Position numbers and translations under genes: made by a program
The notes under the pieces: model-generated
Told to the model about the DNA's origin: nothing
The model's database searches: none
What the model saw: the letters and a program-made list of their open reading frames with translations, nothing else
Assembly: GCA_020849105.1 (NCBI GenBank)
Contig: JADLGW010000058.1
Coordinates: forward strand, 62,001 to 126,000
Source: Phycisphaerales bacterium
Lineage (GTDB): Bacteria > Planctomycetota > Phycisphaerae > Phycisphaerales > UBA1924
Length of the DNA stretch: 64,000 nucleotides
Direction of reading: 5' to 3'
Part shown: positions 52,209-61,848 of the stretch, piece after piece
Numbering within the stretch: position 1 is the first letter of the stretch
Layout: each line of letters starts with the position of its first letter

Positions 52209-54407
52209 ATGGCCGCCGAACGCCCCACCTTCTCCCCTCTCTGGCACCGCGTGCGGGCGATGACGCCGCGTCTGCGCCCGCACTGCCAGATCACCCGGCA
52301 GCACTACCGGGGCCGGCGCTGGCACATCGTGCACGACCCGACGTCCAACCAGTTCTACCGCCTCAGCCCCATCGCGCACGAGTTCGTGGCGATGCTGGAC
52401 GGCCGGCGCACGGTGGAGGAGGCGTGGAACCTGACGCTCCAGGCCCACGGCGACGCCGCGCCGACGCAGCCGGAAGTGCTGGAACTCGTCGGGCAGATGT
52501 ACAACTCCAACCTGCTGTCGGTGGATACGACGCCGGAGACGGAGCAGTTGCTGCGGCGCGGGCGCGAGCGGCTCAAGCGCAGGGTGCAGCAGCAGGCGAT
52601 CGGCATCATGTACCTGAAACTCCGGCTGTTCAACCCGGACCGTTTCCTGGCGTGGCTGGAGCCGATCCTGCGCCCGATCCTGAACCGCTGGGGGTTCCTG
52701 GCGTGGGCGGCGTTCGTCCTCTGGGCGATGTACCGGGTGCTGCCGCGGTGGGACGAGTTGGCGGCGCAGTTCCGCACGGCGACCGACCCGTCCAACTGGG
52801 TGTGGCTGGGAGTGGTCTTCGTCATCATCAAGGCGATCCACGAGACCGGGCACGGGGTCATCTGCAAGCGGTTCGGCGGGCAGGTGCCGGAGTTCGGGGC
52901 GATGCTCCTGGTGCTGCTGCCGGCGCCGTATGTGGACGCCTCCGCGACGTGGGCGTTCCCCGGCAAGTGGCAGCGCATCGCGGTGGGCGCCGGGGGCATG
53001 ATCTTCGAACTCTTCGTCGCGGGCATCGCGGCGCACGTCTGGCTGGCGGCCTACACGCCCGGCATCGCGTCCGGTTTCACCGCCCAACTGGCGTTCAACG
53101 CGATGCTGACGGCCAGCGTCAGCACCGTGCTGTTCAACGCGAACCCCCTCATGAGGTTCGACGGCTACTACATCCTCAGCGACCTGCTGGAGGTGCCGAA
53201 CCTGATGTCGCGGAGCATGAAGATGCTCCAGTACCTGTCCCAGCGCTACCTGTTCGTCCTGCGCGACGCCCGCCCGCCCACGACCGACCCGGGCGAGGCC
53301 TGGACCCTCGTCATCTACGGGGTCGCGGCCGGCGTCTACCGGGTATTCCTGTTCTTCGCCATCACGCTCTACGTCATGGGCAAACTCTTCGCGATCGGGC
53401 TGGTGCTGGCGCTCTGGACGGCCGCGGCGTGGTTCATCCTGCCGGCGGGCAAACTGGTGCACTGGCTCGCCACCGGCCCCCAGATCGCCGAGCACCGCGG
53501 GCGCACCATCGGGATCACCGCCGGCGCGGCGGCGCTGCTGCTCGTCGTGTTCGGCGCGGTCCCGGTCCCCGAGCACCGGCGCGCCGGCGGCGTGGTCGAG
53601 AGCGTGCACCGCAGCGGGGTGTTCTTCGGGGCCGAGGGCTTCGTGATCGCGGTGCACAAGGGCGTCGGCGACCGCGTGGAGGCGGGCGAGCCCATCCTGA
53701 CGTGCGACAACCCGGAACTGCGGTTCCGGCTCGCCACGGCGCGGGCGGACCTGGCCGAGTCCGTCTCGCTGGAGCAGCAGTTCACGACGACCAACCCGGC
53801 CGGCGCCCAGGTCGCCCGCGAGGCCATCAAGTTTCGGCGGGAGGTGATCGCCGCGGTGCAGGAGCGGCTGGACCGGCTGGTGGTGCGCGCCCCGCACGCG
53901 GGGGTGCTCGTGGAGGGCGCCTCGGGCGTGGACCCGCGGACCCTGGTCGGCGCCTACGCCCGACAGGGCCAGGGGATCTGCGACGTGGTGGACACGGCGT
54001 CGACCCGCGTCGTCTCCACCCTGGACACCGCCCTGGCGCTGCCGCTGTACGAACTCGGGGCGGGTGGATACAGCGTGGACGTGCGACCGGTGTCGCAGCC
54101 CGACCTGCTGATCCACGGGCGCACGGCCCGCCTGATCCCCGGCGCCCAGCGCCGGCTGCCGCACGCGGCACTGGGCTATGCCGGCGGCGGGGACGTGGCC
54201 ACGGACCCGCAGGACCGCCAGGGGACGACCGCGGCCCGCGCCCAGACGTACCTGTACGTCGAGGGCCTGGAGCCTGAAGCGGGCGCAACCTGGCTCGGGG
54301 CACCGGGGGAGCGCGTTTCGCTGCGGTTCGCGCTCCCGAGCCGCCCGCTGCTCTCGCAGTGGATCGACCGGCTCCGCCGGCTGATCCAGGGACGGGCGGA
54401 CGTATGA
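52209..54407 (+). CDS. PqqD-M50-HlyD polytopic membrane protein (putative peptide zinc metalloprotease)
   Basis: The 732-residue protein has three parts. First is an N-terminal winged-helix of PqqD type (about 20-100, YRLSPIAHEFVAMLDGRRTV), as found where peptides are recognised. Second is a membrane domain with several helices (about 150-455) bearing the M50 zinc site H211-E212-xx-H215 (IHETGHGVICKRFGG) and a second ligand region NPLMRFDGYY (Asp 318). Third is a periplasmic HlyD-like barrel-sandwich (about 460-715). The family is annotated as putative peptide zinc metalloprotease. It may process or guide an exported substrate and dock with the two adaptors. Its stop overlaps a 42-codon frame that leads into secA2. 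Confidence 0.88.
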   Translation: MAAERPTFSPLWHRVRAMTPRLRPHCQITRQHYRGRRWHIVHDPTSNQFYRLSPIAHEFVAMLDGRRTVEEAWNLTLQAHGDAAPTQPEVLELVGQMYNSNLLSVDTTPETEQLLRRGRERLKRRVQQQAIGIMYLKLRLFNPDRFLAWLEPILRPILNRWGFLAWAAFVLWAMYRVLPRWDELAAQFRTATDPSNWVWLGVVFVIIKAIHETGHGVICKRFGGQVPEFGAMLLVLLPAPYVDASATWAFPGKWQRIAVGAGGMIFELFVAGIAAHVWLAAYTPGIASGFTAQLAFNAMLTASVSTVLFNANPLMRFDGYYILSDLLEVPNLMSRSMKMLQYLSQRYLFVLRDARPPTTDPGEAWTLVIYGVAAGVYRVFLFFAITLYVMGKLFAIGLVLALWTAAAWFILPAGKLVHWLATGPQIAEHRGRTIGITAGAAALLLVVFGAVPVPEHRRAGGVVESVHRSGVFFGAEGFVIAVHKGVGDRVEAGEPILTCDNPELRFRLATARADLAESVSLEQQFTTTNPAGAQVAREAIKFRREVIAAVQERLDRLVVRAPHAGVLVEGASGVDPRTLVGAYARQGQGICDVVDTASTRVVSTLDTALALPLYELGAGGYSVDVRPVSQPDLLIHGRTARLIPGAQRRLPHAALGYAGGGDVATDPQDRQGTTAARAQTYLYVEGLEPEAGATWLGAPGERVSLRFALPSRPLLSQWIDRLRRLIQGRADV

Positions 54408-54532
54408 GCGGAGGCGTGACCACGGCTTGGACGGGCGGGTTGCCGCAGAGCCTGGCCCGTGAGGGCGGGGCCACCTGCCCGCGCGCCATCTGCGGTACGT
54501 TTCCCGTGGCGCCCCCCGGAGCCGGCCCGTGA
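54404..54532 (+). CDS. Possible 42-residue protein interlocked between the M50 and SecA genes
   Basis: An ATG at 54404 overlaps the M50 stop (ATGA). The frame ends in a TGA at 54530-54532 that overlaps the secA GTG (GTGA). It fills the entire gap of 121 bases. The peptide (MSGGVTTAWTGGLPQSLARE and then 22 residues with two Cys and several Pro) has no known motif. It may be a real small subunit, or a leader frame that carries ribosomes to secA. Its composition alone would not identify it as a gene. Confidence 0.4.
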   Translation: MSGGVTTAWTGGLPQSLAREGGATCPRAICGTFPVAPPGAGP

Positions 54533-56532
54533 CCCAGGCCGTCACGCGCTACACGGCGCTCTACGAGTCGCTGCGCTCACGGCGCAGGCGGGCGGAGGTC
54601 CCCAAGGGCCTGGACCGGATCGTCGCCGCGGCGACGCTCGCGGCGCGCGACCGCGGGATCACGCTGCCGTGGCTCCGTGCCGAGGCCGCGGCGATCGACG
54701 CGATGGCGCCGGAGATTCGGTCCCACTCCGAGGGGGCGCTGGACCAGGTGATCTCCGACCTGCGGGACGCCTTCATCCGGTCGCGCCACTCGGGGGCCCG
54801 GGACTATCCCACGCTGCGTCGGGCCCTGGCGGTGGTGCGGGAGGTGGCGCGGCGCGAGACCGGCGAGGAGCCGTTTCCCGTCCAACTCATGGCGGCCCTT
54901 GCCATGTACCACGGGCGCGTCGTGCAGATGTTCACGGGGGAGGGCAAGACGCTGACGGGGTCGCTGGTGGCGCCGCTGCTGGCGTGGCGCCGCCGCCATG
55001 TGCATGTCTTCACGGTCAATGACTACCTGGCCCGGCGCGACGCCCAGAGCCGGGCCGGGCTCTACGCCCGGTGCCTCTGCGGCGTCGGGGCGATCCAGCA
55101 GGACATGGGGGAGCGCGAGCGCTTCGGCGTGTACGCGCTGCCCATCATCTACGGCACGCCCAAGCAGATCACCGCGGACTGGCTGCGCGACCAGATCCGC
55201 CTGGGGCGCCAGACCACCGCCTGGGGCGGCCGGCAGGCGATGTCGCTGGCCGCGGACCCCGGGGTGGAGGGAGCCGGGGCCGGCCCGATGATCCCCGGCC
55301 TGCGCGCGGCGCTGGTGGACGAGGCCGACGCCGTGCTGATCGACGAGGGCGTGGTGCCCCTCATCATCGCGCGGGCGCGCCGCGCCGACGAGATGGGCGC
55401 CGTCTATCTGCGCGCCGCGTCGATCGCGGCCCAACTGGACGAGGGGCCCGACTACTCGATCGACCATGTGCGGCGACAGGCCGAACTCCGGGCGCGGGGG
55501 CGTCACCGCGCCGAGGGCCTGCTCCGGGCCGCGCCCGAGCCGATCTTCCGGGCCCGGCGCCGGGCCGAGGAGTTGATCCGCCTCGCCCTGGTCGCGCGGC
55601 ACTGCTACCGCAAGGGGCACCAGTACCAGGCGGTGGACGGGCGCGTGGTGATCGTGGACGAGTACACCGGCCGCTTCCTGCCCGACCGATCGTGGGAGCA
55701 CGGCCTGCACCAGTCCGTCGAGGCGAAGGAGGGGCTGGACGTGACGGCCGACCGCGAGACGCTGGCCCGCATGAGTTTCCAGCGGTTCTTCCGCAGTTAC
55801 CCGTTCCTGTGCGGGATGACGGGCACGGTCGCCGACGCGGCCCCCGAACTGCGCCGCGTCTACGCCCGCAAGATCGTCGAGGTGCCCACACACCGCCCGC
55901 TGATCCGCGTGCAGATGCCCACGCGGTTCTTCCGCTCCGCGGAGGCCAAGTGGGCCGGCGTGGTGGACTCGATCGGGGAGATGCACCGCGCCGGCCGCCC
56001 GGTTCTGGTGGGCACCCGCTCCATCGAGTCGTCCGAGCAGGTGAGCAGGCGGCTGGAGGCCAGGGGGATCGCCCACCGCGTGCTCAACGCGAACTTTGAC
56101 AAGGAGGAAGCGGAACTGATCGCCGGCGCCGGGCGGCGCGGGGCGATCACCGTCGCCACCAACATGGCCGGACGCGGCACGGACATCAAACTGGATGACG
56201 GAGCCCGGGACGCCGGCGGCCTGCACATCGTGCTGACGGAGATGCACACCGCCAAGCGGATCGACCGGCAGTTCATCGGACGGGCCGGGCGGCAGGGCGA
56301 CCCGGGGTCCGCCCAGACGTTCGTGTCGCTGGAGGACGAACTGGTCCGGCTCAACACGCCGGGCCTGGCGGCGTGGGTTCGGCGCGCGATCCGCGATGAG
56401 GAGTTGCCGTGGTCGCGGCGGCTGGCCGGGCTCTTCCGCCTGGCGCAGCGCCGGGCCGAGGCCCGCGCCCGGCGGAACCGCGCCGCTGTGCTGCGCCAGG
56501 ACGACTGGATCGAGAAGAACCTGCCGGGGTAG
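54529..56532 (+). CDS. Short SecA paralogue (SecA2-like export ATPase)
   Basis: The 667-residue protein retains the SecA motor. Walker A is TGEGKT at 136-141 in VVQMFTGEGKTLTGSLVAPL. DEADAVLIDE lies at 264-273. Also present are a preprotein cross-linking region with inserts, GMTGTVADAAPELRRVY, LVGTRSIESSEQVSRRLE, TNMAGRGTDIKL and IGRAGRQGDPGSAQTFVSLE. It ends soon after the second nucleotide-binding domain, so most of the helical scaffold/wing and the zinc-binding tail of the housekeeping protein (about 900 residues) are missing. It probably drives a specialised substrate. The GTG start is interlocked with the upstream small frame. Confidence 0.93.
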   Translation: MTQAVTRYTALYESLRSRRRRAEVPKGLDRIVAAATLAARDRGITLPWLRAEAAAIDAMAPEIRSHSEGALDQVISDLRDAFIRSRHSGARDYPTLRRALAVVREVARRETGEEPFPVQLMAALAMYHGRVVQMFTGEGKTLTGSLVAPLLAWRRRHVHVFTVNDYLARRDAQSRAGLYARCLCGVGAIQQDMGERERFGVYALPIIYGTPKQITADWLRDQIRLGRQTTAWGGRQAMSLAADPGVEGAGAGPMIPGLRAALVDEADAVLIDEGVVPLIIARARRADEMGAVYLRAASIAAQLDEGPDYSIDHVRRQAELRARGRHRAEGLLRAAPEPIFRARRRAEELIRLALVARHCYRKGHQYQAVDGRVVIVDEYTGRFLPDRSWEHGLHQSVEAKEGLDVTADRETLARMSFQRFFRSYPFLCGMTGTVADAAPELRRVYARKIVEVPTHRPLIRVQMPTRFFRSAEAKWAGVVDSIGEMHRAGRPVLVGTRSIESSEQVSRRLEARGIAHRVLNANFDKEEAELIAGAGRRGAITVATNMAGRGTDIKLDDGARDAGGLHIVLTEMHTAKRIDRQFIGRAGRQGDPGSAQTFVSLEDELVRLNTPGLAAWVRRAIRDEELPWSRRLAGLFRLAQRRAEARARRNRAAVLRQDDWIEKNLPG

Positions 56533-56539
56533 CCGGTGA

Positions 56540-56566
56540 CACCGCTCGCAGAACCGGCGAGCGGTG
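56540..56566. terminator. Hairpin between convergent secA2 and metK
   Basis: CACCGCTCGC/GCGAGCGGTG forms a 10-bp perfect stem with loop AGAACCG. It sits between two convergent stops and may end transcription both ways, although no T-run is present. Its words resemble the palindrome inside tsaD. Confidence 0.5.
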
Positions 56567-56571
56567 GCGCC

Positions 56572-57747
56572 CTACCTCGCCGCGGCCCTGAGCGCCTCGG
56601 CCTTGTCCGTCCGCTCCCAGGTGAAGAACTTCCGCTTCTTCCCGCCGTCCAGGGCCTCCACGAAGGGTCGCCCGAAGTGCCCGTGCCGGGCCGTCACGCG
56701 GTAGATCGGGTTGCGCAGGCTCAGGGCCTCGATGATGCCGCGGGGCGTGAGCGCGAAGTTCTCGCGGATCGCGGCGCTGATCTTCTCCGGTTCAGCCTTC
56801 TCCGTGCCGAAGCAATCGACGAGCACGCTGGTCGGCTCGGCCACGCCGATCGCGTAGGACAGTTGCACCTCGCAGCGGTCGGCGAGCCCCGCGGCGACGA
56901 CGTTCTTGGCGATGTACCGCGCCATGTACGCCGCGGAGCGGTCGACCTTCGTCGGGTCCTTCCCGCTGAAGGCCCCGCCGCCGTGACGCCCCATCCCTCC
57001 GTAGGTGTCCACGATGATCTTGCGCCCGGTCAGGCCGGTGTCGCCGTGCGGCCCGCCGATCTCGAAGCGGCCGGTGGGGTTGACGTGGACCTTGATCCCC
57101 GGGTTCCACCACTCCTTCAGGACGGGCTTGAAGACCTCGTCGATGACGCTGCGCCTGAGCACGTCCTGGCGGTCGTTCCAGGTCGGGTCGTGCTGGGTGG
57201 AGAGCACGATCGTGTCCACCCGCACCGGCTTCAGCCCGTCGTACTCGACAGTCACCTGGCTCTTGGCGTCCGGGCGCAGCCCGGGGATGATCCCCTCGCG
57301 GCGCACATGGGCCTGCTGCTCGACCAGGCGATGGGCCAACTGGATGGGCAGGGGCATCAGTTCCGGCGTGTCGCGGCAGGCGAAGCCGAACATCATGCCC
57401 TGGTCGCCCGCGCCCTCGCGGTCCACGCCCATGGCGATGTCCGGGGACTGCTTCTTGATGCTGGTCAGCACGGCGCAGGACTCGTTGTCGAACTTCATGT
57501 CCGCCGACGTGTACCCGATGTCGCGGATCACCTCGCGCACCAGGTCGGGGATCTCGACGTACGCCTTGGTCGTCACCTCGCCCGCCACGACCGCCATGCC
57601 CGTGGAGACCAGCGTCTCCACCGCCACCCTGCTGAACGGGTCGTCGGCGAGCATCGCGTCCAGCACGGCATCGGAAATCTGGTCCGCGATCTTGTCCGGA
57701 TGGCCCATGGAGACGGATTCGGACGTGAACACATGCGGCCTGGCCAT
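56572..57747 (-). CDS. metK: S-adenosylmethionine synthetase
   Basis: The 391-residue protein has the family motifs [72 protein letters not shown] and the C-terminal [20 protein letters not shown]. It makes SAM from methionine and ATP. AGGAAAGGAAG precedes the ATG. The upstream 110 bases contain TACCAT-type elements but no SAM riboswitch that I can recognise. Confidence 0.97.
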   Translation of the reverse strand: MARPHVFTSESVSMGHPDKIADQISDAVLDAMLADDPFSRVAVETLVSTGMAVVAGEVTTKAYVEIPDLVREVIRDIGYTSADMKFDNESCAVLTSIKKQSPDIAMGVDREGAGDQGMMFGFACRDTPELMPLPIQLAHRLVEQQAHVRREGIIPGLRPDAKSQVTVEYDGLKPVRVDTIVLSTQHDPTWNDRQDVLRRSVIDEVFKPVLKEWWNPGIKVHVNPTGRFEIGGPHGDTGLTGRKIIVDTYGGMGRHGGGAFSGKDPTKVDRSAAYMARYIAKNVVAAGLADRCEVQLSYAIGVAEPTSVLVDCFGTEKAEPEKISAAIRENFALTPRGIIEALSLRNPIYRVTARHGHFGRPFVEALDGGKKRKFFTWERTDKAEALRAAAR

Positions 57748-57856
57748 GGGCTTCCTTTCCTGGGAACGACGGGCAGGGGCGATGGTAGTGGGGGTTGGGA
57801 ACAGGGGAAAGGCGGCCGGGTGCGGGGAAACTCCCCTCTGTCGCGCACGCCGCCTG

Positions 57857-59341
57857 TTACCCGGCTCCGGGGACCGCTTCCCTGACTTCCATCCGAACGG
57901 GCCGCACGACCACGGCCGGCCCCGCGGCCTCCGGGATCGGCTTCCGCCCCACGGCGATGACGGACAGCCCCGGCCCCAGCCGCATCGCGTCCATCACTTT
58001 GGCCAGCGGCAGGAGCAACTCGTACACCCGCATCTGGAAGGGCGACAACTCCCGTCGCCGCAGGAGTTTGCTCGCCCACCACCCCAGCACGCCGAGCCGG
58101 TTGAACTGGGCGATTTCGACGACGCTGAACCCGGCCCCGGCGAGTTTTCCCCGCAGTTCCGCGACCGTGTACCGCCGGCAGTGCCCGAGCGTGCGGTCGC
58201 ACTCGCTGTAGAGCCACGGGTGCGCCGGGACGAGGATCACCGCGTGCCCGCCGGGCTGGAGCGCGGCGCAGAAGTTCCGCAAGACGGCGCGGTCATCTTC
58301 GATGTGCTCCAGGACGTTCAGCGAAATGATCGTGTCCAGCGATCGCCCGGCCAGCGGCGCGACCCCCGCGGGGTCCGCCAGGTCCATGCGGATGGTCGAG
58401 ACGTTCTCCAGGTGCCCGAAGCGCCGCTCGATGACCTCCGCGTAGAAGGGGTCCAGGTCGGCCGCCAGCAGCGCCTCGCGGTCCAGCAGCAGTTCCGTGA
58501 AGTTCCCGATCCCGCACCCGGCCTCGAACACCCGGCGCCCGACGTACCGGCGGAACCGCGACAGCATCCACCGGTTGAACCCGCGGGCCCGGCGCACGCT
58601 CTGCAGGATGTAGTAGCCGTCGTGGGTGGTGAACCGTGTGTCCAGGAAGCGGTACTTCAGCAGGCACCACAGGGCGCTGACGGCGTCCCGCAGCCCGATC
58701 TTCTTGCCCTCCGCCACGGTCCGCCCGTGGTAACTGATCGGCACCTCGTACAGGCGCAGGTTCCACTGGCACAGGCGGGTGGTCAGTTCCGGCTCGATCC
58801 CGAAGCGCCGGCTCCGCAGCGGGATCTGGCGAAGGACGTCGGCCCGCACCGCCTTGTAGCACGTCTCCATGTCCGTCAGCGTCGTGTCGTTCAGGACGTT
58901 GGTCACCCACGTCAGGAACCGGTTGGCGACGCCGTGCCAGTAGAGCAGCACGCGCCGCTGCGGGCTGGACGCGAACCGCGAACCGAACACCGCGTCCGCG
59001 TGCCCCTCCAGGATCGGCGCCAGCAGTTTCGGGTACTCCCGCGGGTCGTACTCCAGGTCCGCGTCCTGCACCACCGCGACATCCCCGGTCATCCGGGCGA
59101 TCGCCGCCCGGATCGCCGCGCCCTTCCCCCGGTTCGTCGGCTGGTGCACGACGCGGATGCGGGGGTCCGCCGCCGCCAGTTCATCAAGGATGGCCGCGGA
59201 GCCGTCCGTGCTCGCGTCGTTCACGCAGATCAGTTCGACCGGCAGCGGTGACGGGCTGTCGAGCACCGCCCGCACGATCCGGCGGAGCGTGCGCGCTTCG
59301 TTGTACACGGGCATGAGCACGCTGAGCCGGGTGTACGTCAC
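57857..59341 (-). CDS. Glycosyltransferase family 2 fused to a SAM methyltransferase
   Basis: In this 494-residue protein, residues 1-235 are a DPM1-like GT2 domain ([71 protein letters not shown]). Residues about 260-440 are a class I methyltransferase ([58 protein letters not shown]). The GT2 half would charge a polyprenyl phosphate with a sugar; the role of the methyl transfer is unknown. It starts with GTG inside the stop codon of the upstream GT39-like gene (GTGA), so donor and transferase are probably made together. Confidence 0.9.
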   Translation of the reverse strand: MTYTRLSVLMPVYNEARTLRRIVRAVLDSPSPLPVELICVNDASTDGSAAILDELAAADPRIRVVHQPTNRGKGAAIRAAIARMTGDVAVVQDADLEYDPREYPKLLAPILEGHADAVFGSRFASSPQRRVLLYWHGVANRFLTWVTNVLNDTTLTDMETCYKAVRADVLRQIPLRSRRFGIEPELTTRLCQWNLRLYEVPISYHGRTVAEGKKIGLRDAVSALWCLLKYRFLDTRFTTHDGYYILQSVRRARGFNRWMLSRFRRYVGRRVFEAGCGIGNFTELLLDREALLAADLDPFYAEVIERRFGHLENVSTIRMDLADPAGVAPLAGRSLDTIISLNVLEHIEDDRAVLRNFCAALQPGGHAVILVPAHPWLYSECDRTLGHCRRYTVAELRGKLAGAGFSVVEIAQFNRLGVLGWWASKLLRRRELSPFQMRVYELLLPLAKVMDAMRLGPGLSVIAVGRKPIPEAAGPAVVVRPVRMEVREAVPGAG

Positions 59342-61677
59342 GGGGTCTCCTTCGCGCCCGAGGGCAGCACCTGCAGCCGGCTGAACAGCACAGCCCGGTT
59401 TGCCGGCCTGGCATCCCTGATCCCCAGTGCGTAGGTCATCTCGATCTCATTCCTCCCGGCCCGCGGCGACAGGGCTACCCGGTGGGCCGTGAACCCGCGC
59501 CCGGGCAGGAACTCGTACCGGTACACCGGCGCGCCGTTGAGGGAAATGCTGATGTCCTGCCCCGGCAACCCGTTGCTCTCGCACTCGAAGTCCAGGTACG
59601 CGGCCAGCCCGTCGCTCTTGAACTCCAGCCGCGTCCGCGGCTGCACGCCCCAGCGCACGATCGGCAGGTTCCAGGCGGGGAAGGGCCCCTGGGGTTTGTC
59701 CAGGCCCTCCATCGCGGTCCAGCCGATGAACGCGAATTCGGCCAGGCGCGAGGGCGTGCCGCGGACCAGTTCGGACCTGACGTACACGGTGACGGGCATG
59801 TGCTGGGCGACGGCGGTGTACCTGGTCCCGCCCGATTCCCGCACCACCTCCGTCCCCGCCTTCCCCCAGGTGACAATGGCGTCCGGCGTCAGCGGCCGGG
59901 CGGGGTGAAGGTACCGCGTCTCCAGGCTGACCGCGACCATCGACGGCCCGAGGCGGCGCTGGAACACTCGCCAGACCGGGTATTCCAGGCGGTTGTAGGC
60001 GAACGCCACGACGCGAGGGGCGTACTCGGCCGTGTCCGTCGCGGCCGCCTCCACCGCCGCGAGGGCGTCCTTCTCCCGGTGGAAGGCCAGGTCGTCCCAC
60101 GAATGCGTCCAGATGTTCCCCGGCCCGACCAGCGGCTTGGCATCGTTGAGCACGATGCCGGTGAAGCCGACCGCGGTGCAGCCGGCGAGGATCGCCACGC
60201 GGACGGCGCCCCACGGAATGGCCCGCAGCGCCAGCGCCGCCACCGGCGCCAGTGCGCACACGATCGGGATGTGGAGGCGGGCGTGCCACGGCTGCCACTT
60301 CAGCACCAGGCAGAACGCCAGGAACATCGCCGCGGGCACGAACACGAACCACGCGGCCCGGCGCGGCGTTCCCGCGGGCACGATGCGGAGCCCGAGCGGG
60401 AGCGCCGCGAGCGCGAGCAGGAGGTGGAAGGGGGCGGGTCCGTTCCCGTCGCCGTCATAGTTGGAGGTCACCCGGAACGGGACCTTGTCGGGCATGAACG
60501 TGGTGCGCGGGTCGCGGGGATCGGCGCCGATGGCCCGGTGGAAGGCGTCGATGGCGAGCTCCTCGCATGTGTTCACCCGCTCCCACGGGGTGCAGGTGTG
60601 CAGCGCTATGTTGCGCACGATGTTGGAGGCGATCGCGGGCGGCGTGAACGCGGTGTTCGACAGTTCGTACCGGCTCTGGGCGGGCGCCATGCCCAGCGGG
60701 TTCCCGAAGTTCCGGTAGTTCCGCTCCCAGTGGCCCGCGTTGAGCGCCGACGCGATCAGGACCATGGCGGCGCCCGCGGGCAGGGCCCGCGCCCCCATCT
60801 GCTGGAGCGCCCAGACCCCGACCAGCACGCAGATCGGCAGGGCCAGGATGTACCCGGTCCCCTTGGTCAGCATCGCAAGCCCCAGGGCCGCCCCGATCAT
60901 CACCACCCGGGCGGGCGGGCACGCGCGCTGCACGCACATCCGCACCGCCAGGTACGCCAGCGTGCCCAGCCACAGCGCCACCACCAGGTCGTTCTTGGCG
61001 TTCTCCGCCTGCGTGGCCGCCGCGGGGTTGAGCACCACCAGCAGCGCCGCCGCTGCCTGCACCCGCGTTCCCGCCCCCAGATCCCTGGCGATGAGCGACG
61101 CCGCGGCCGCGCACCCCAGGAACGCGAACCACTGGATCATGTCGATACCGCGGTCCCCATCGGTCAGAATCAGGATCTGGGCCCCGATGAACTCCGCCAG
61201 GGGCGGCATCTCCAGTTGCCGGGCGTCGAGCGTCGGGAAATGGGCGACGCTTCCCCGCTGCGCCCACTGGAACATCCGGGGCAGGTGGTACTGGATCGAG
61301 TCATAGGTATTCGGCGGCGTGAGGGCCGCGATCGCCCCCGTCACCATGAGCACGAGAACCGTCAGGCCGATCAGGACGCGGGTCCGGCCGTCCACGGGCG
61401 CCGCCGGACGCAGGGCCGGCAAGGAACCGCGCCGGGCCCAGGCCAGCATCAGCAGCCCGCACGCGGGAGCCGCCCACCACGCCAGCACCGGCCCGAACGC
61501 AAAGTGGGAACCCAGGCTCAGGACTTCCGCCCCGGCGGCGGCCCAGACGCCGGTCAGCACGAGCCCCCACAGGAGTGCATCGCGCCACCCGGTCGATCCG
61601 GGGTCGAACCGGCCCCGGGCCGAAGCACAGACGGCGACGGCGCAGCCCAAGAACAGGAGAATGACCAGCCCGAGCAT
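59338..61677 (-). CDS. GT39-like polytopic glycosyltransferase
   Basis: The 779-residue protein has about 11-12 hydrophobic helices in the first 450 residues and a periplasmic C-terminal beta domain (about 560-779). The first loop carries [20 protein letters not shown], the acidic catalytic loop of the PMT/ArnT (GT-C) superfamily, with [20 protein letters not shown] and [13 protein letters not shown] further on. It would use polyprenyl-phosphate sugars to glycosylate proteins or lipids on the periplasmic face. The ATG at 61677 starts the first helix directly. A consensus promoter lies 83 bases upstream, and the downstream GT2-methyltransferase overlaps its stop codon. Confidence 0.83.
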   Translation of the reverse strand: MLGLVILLFLGCAVAVCASARGRFDPGSTGWRDALLWGLVLTGVWAAAGAEVLSLGSHFAFGPVLAWWAAPACGLLMLAWARRGSLPALRPAAPVDGRTRVLIGLTVLVLMVTGAIAALTPPNTYDSIQYHLPRMFQWAQRGSVAHFPTLDARQLEMPPLAEFIGAQILILTDGDRGIDMIQWFAFLGCAAAASLIARDLGAGTRVQAAAALLVVLNPAAATQAENAKNDLVVALWLGTLAYLAVRMCVQRACPPARVVMIGAALGLAMLTKGTGYILALPICVLVGVWALQQMGARALPAGAAMVLIASALNAGHWERNYRNFGNPLGMAPAQSRYELSNTAFTPPAIASNIVRNIALHTCTPWERVNTCEELAIDAFHRAIGADPRDPRTTFMPDKVPFRVTSNYDGDGNGPAPFHLLLALAALPLGLRIVPAGTPRRAAWFVFVPAAMFLAFCLVLKWQPWHARLHIPIVCALAPVAALALRAIPWGAVRVAILAGCTAVGFTGIVLNDAKPLVGPGNIWTHSWDDLAFHREKDALAAVEAAATDTAEYAPRVVAFAYNRLEYPVWRVFQRRLGPSMVAVSLETRYLHPARPLTPDAIVTWGKAGTEVVRESGGTRYTAVAQHMPVTVYVRSELVRGTPSRLAEFAFIGWTAMEGLDKPQGPFPAWNLPIVRWGVQPRTRLEFKSDGLAAYLDFECESNGLPGQDISISLNGAPVYRYEFLPGRGFTAHRVALSPRAGRNEIEMTYALGIRDARPANRAVLFSRLQVLPSGAKETP

Positions 61678-61759
61678 GTCCGTGGCTCCACGTCGGCGGG
61701 CCCGCTCTCGTGCGTGCGGCAGGCCCGCTCCAGGCAGCCACGATGGCCGCTCAGGGGGC

Positions 61760-61789
61760 AACATAGACCTCGGGATGGGAGCCTGTCAA
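61760..61789 (-). promoter_or_regulatory. Consensus sigma-70 promoter of the glycosyltransferase operon
   Basis: On the minus strand: TTGACA (61789-61784), an 18-base spacer, TATGTT (61765-61760). Start near 61753 gives a leader of about 76 bases. It is the best -35 in the window. Confidence 0.75.
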
Positions 61790-61835
61790 CCCCCCGGCCC
61801 TGTTCCCGGCGTTCGTGCGATCGCGCGTCTCTCCC

Positions 61836-61841
61836 TATCCT
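61836..61841 (+). promoter_or_regulatory. -10-like hexamer for leaderless purM
   Basis: TATCCT ends 7 bases before the ATG at 61849; no Shine-Dalgarno between. Confidence 0.35.
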
Positions 61842-61848
61842 GTTGCCC

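Noticed and set aside
57748..57856. SAM riboswitch before metK
   Set aside because: The region is only 109 bases and shows none of the conserved SAM-riboswitch core sequences or nested stems; a Shine-Dalgarno and -10-like element are enough to explain it.
59482..61848. Plus-strand frame running continuously into purM, giving a product of about 1176 residues
   Set aside because: The part before 61849 lies antisense to the GT39-like gene and has no domain; only the portion from the ATG at 61849 is PurM.
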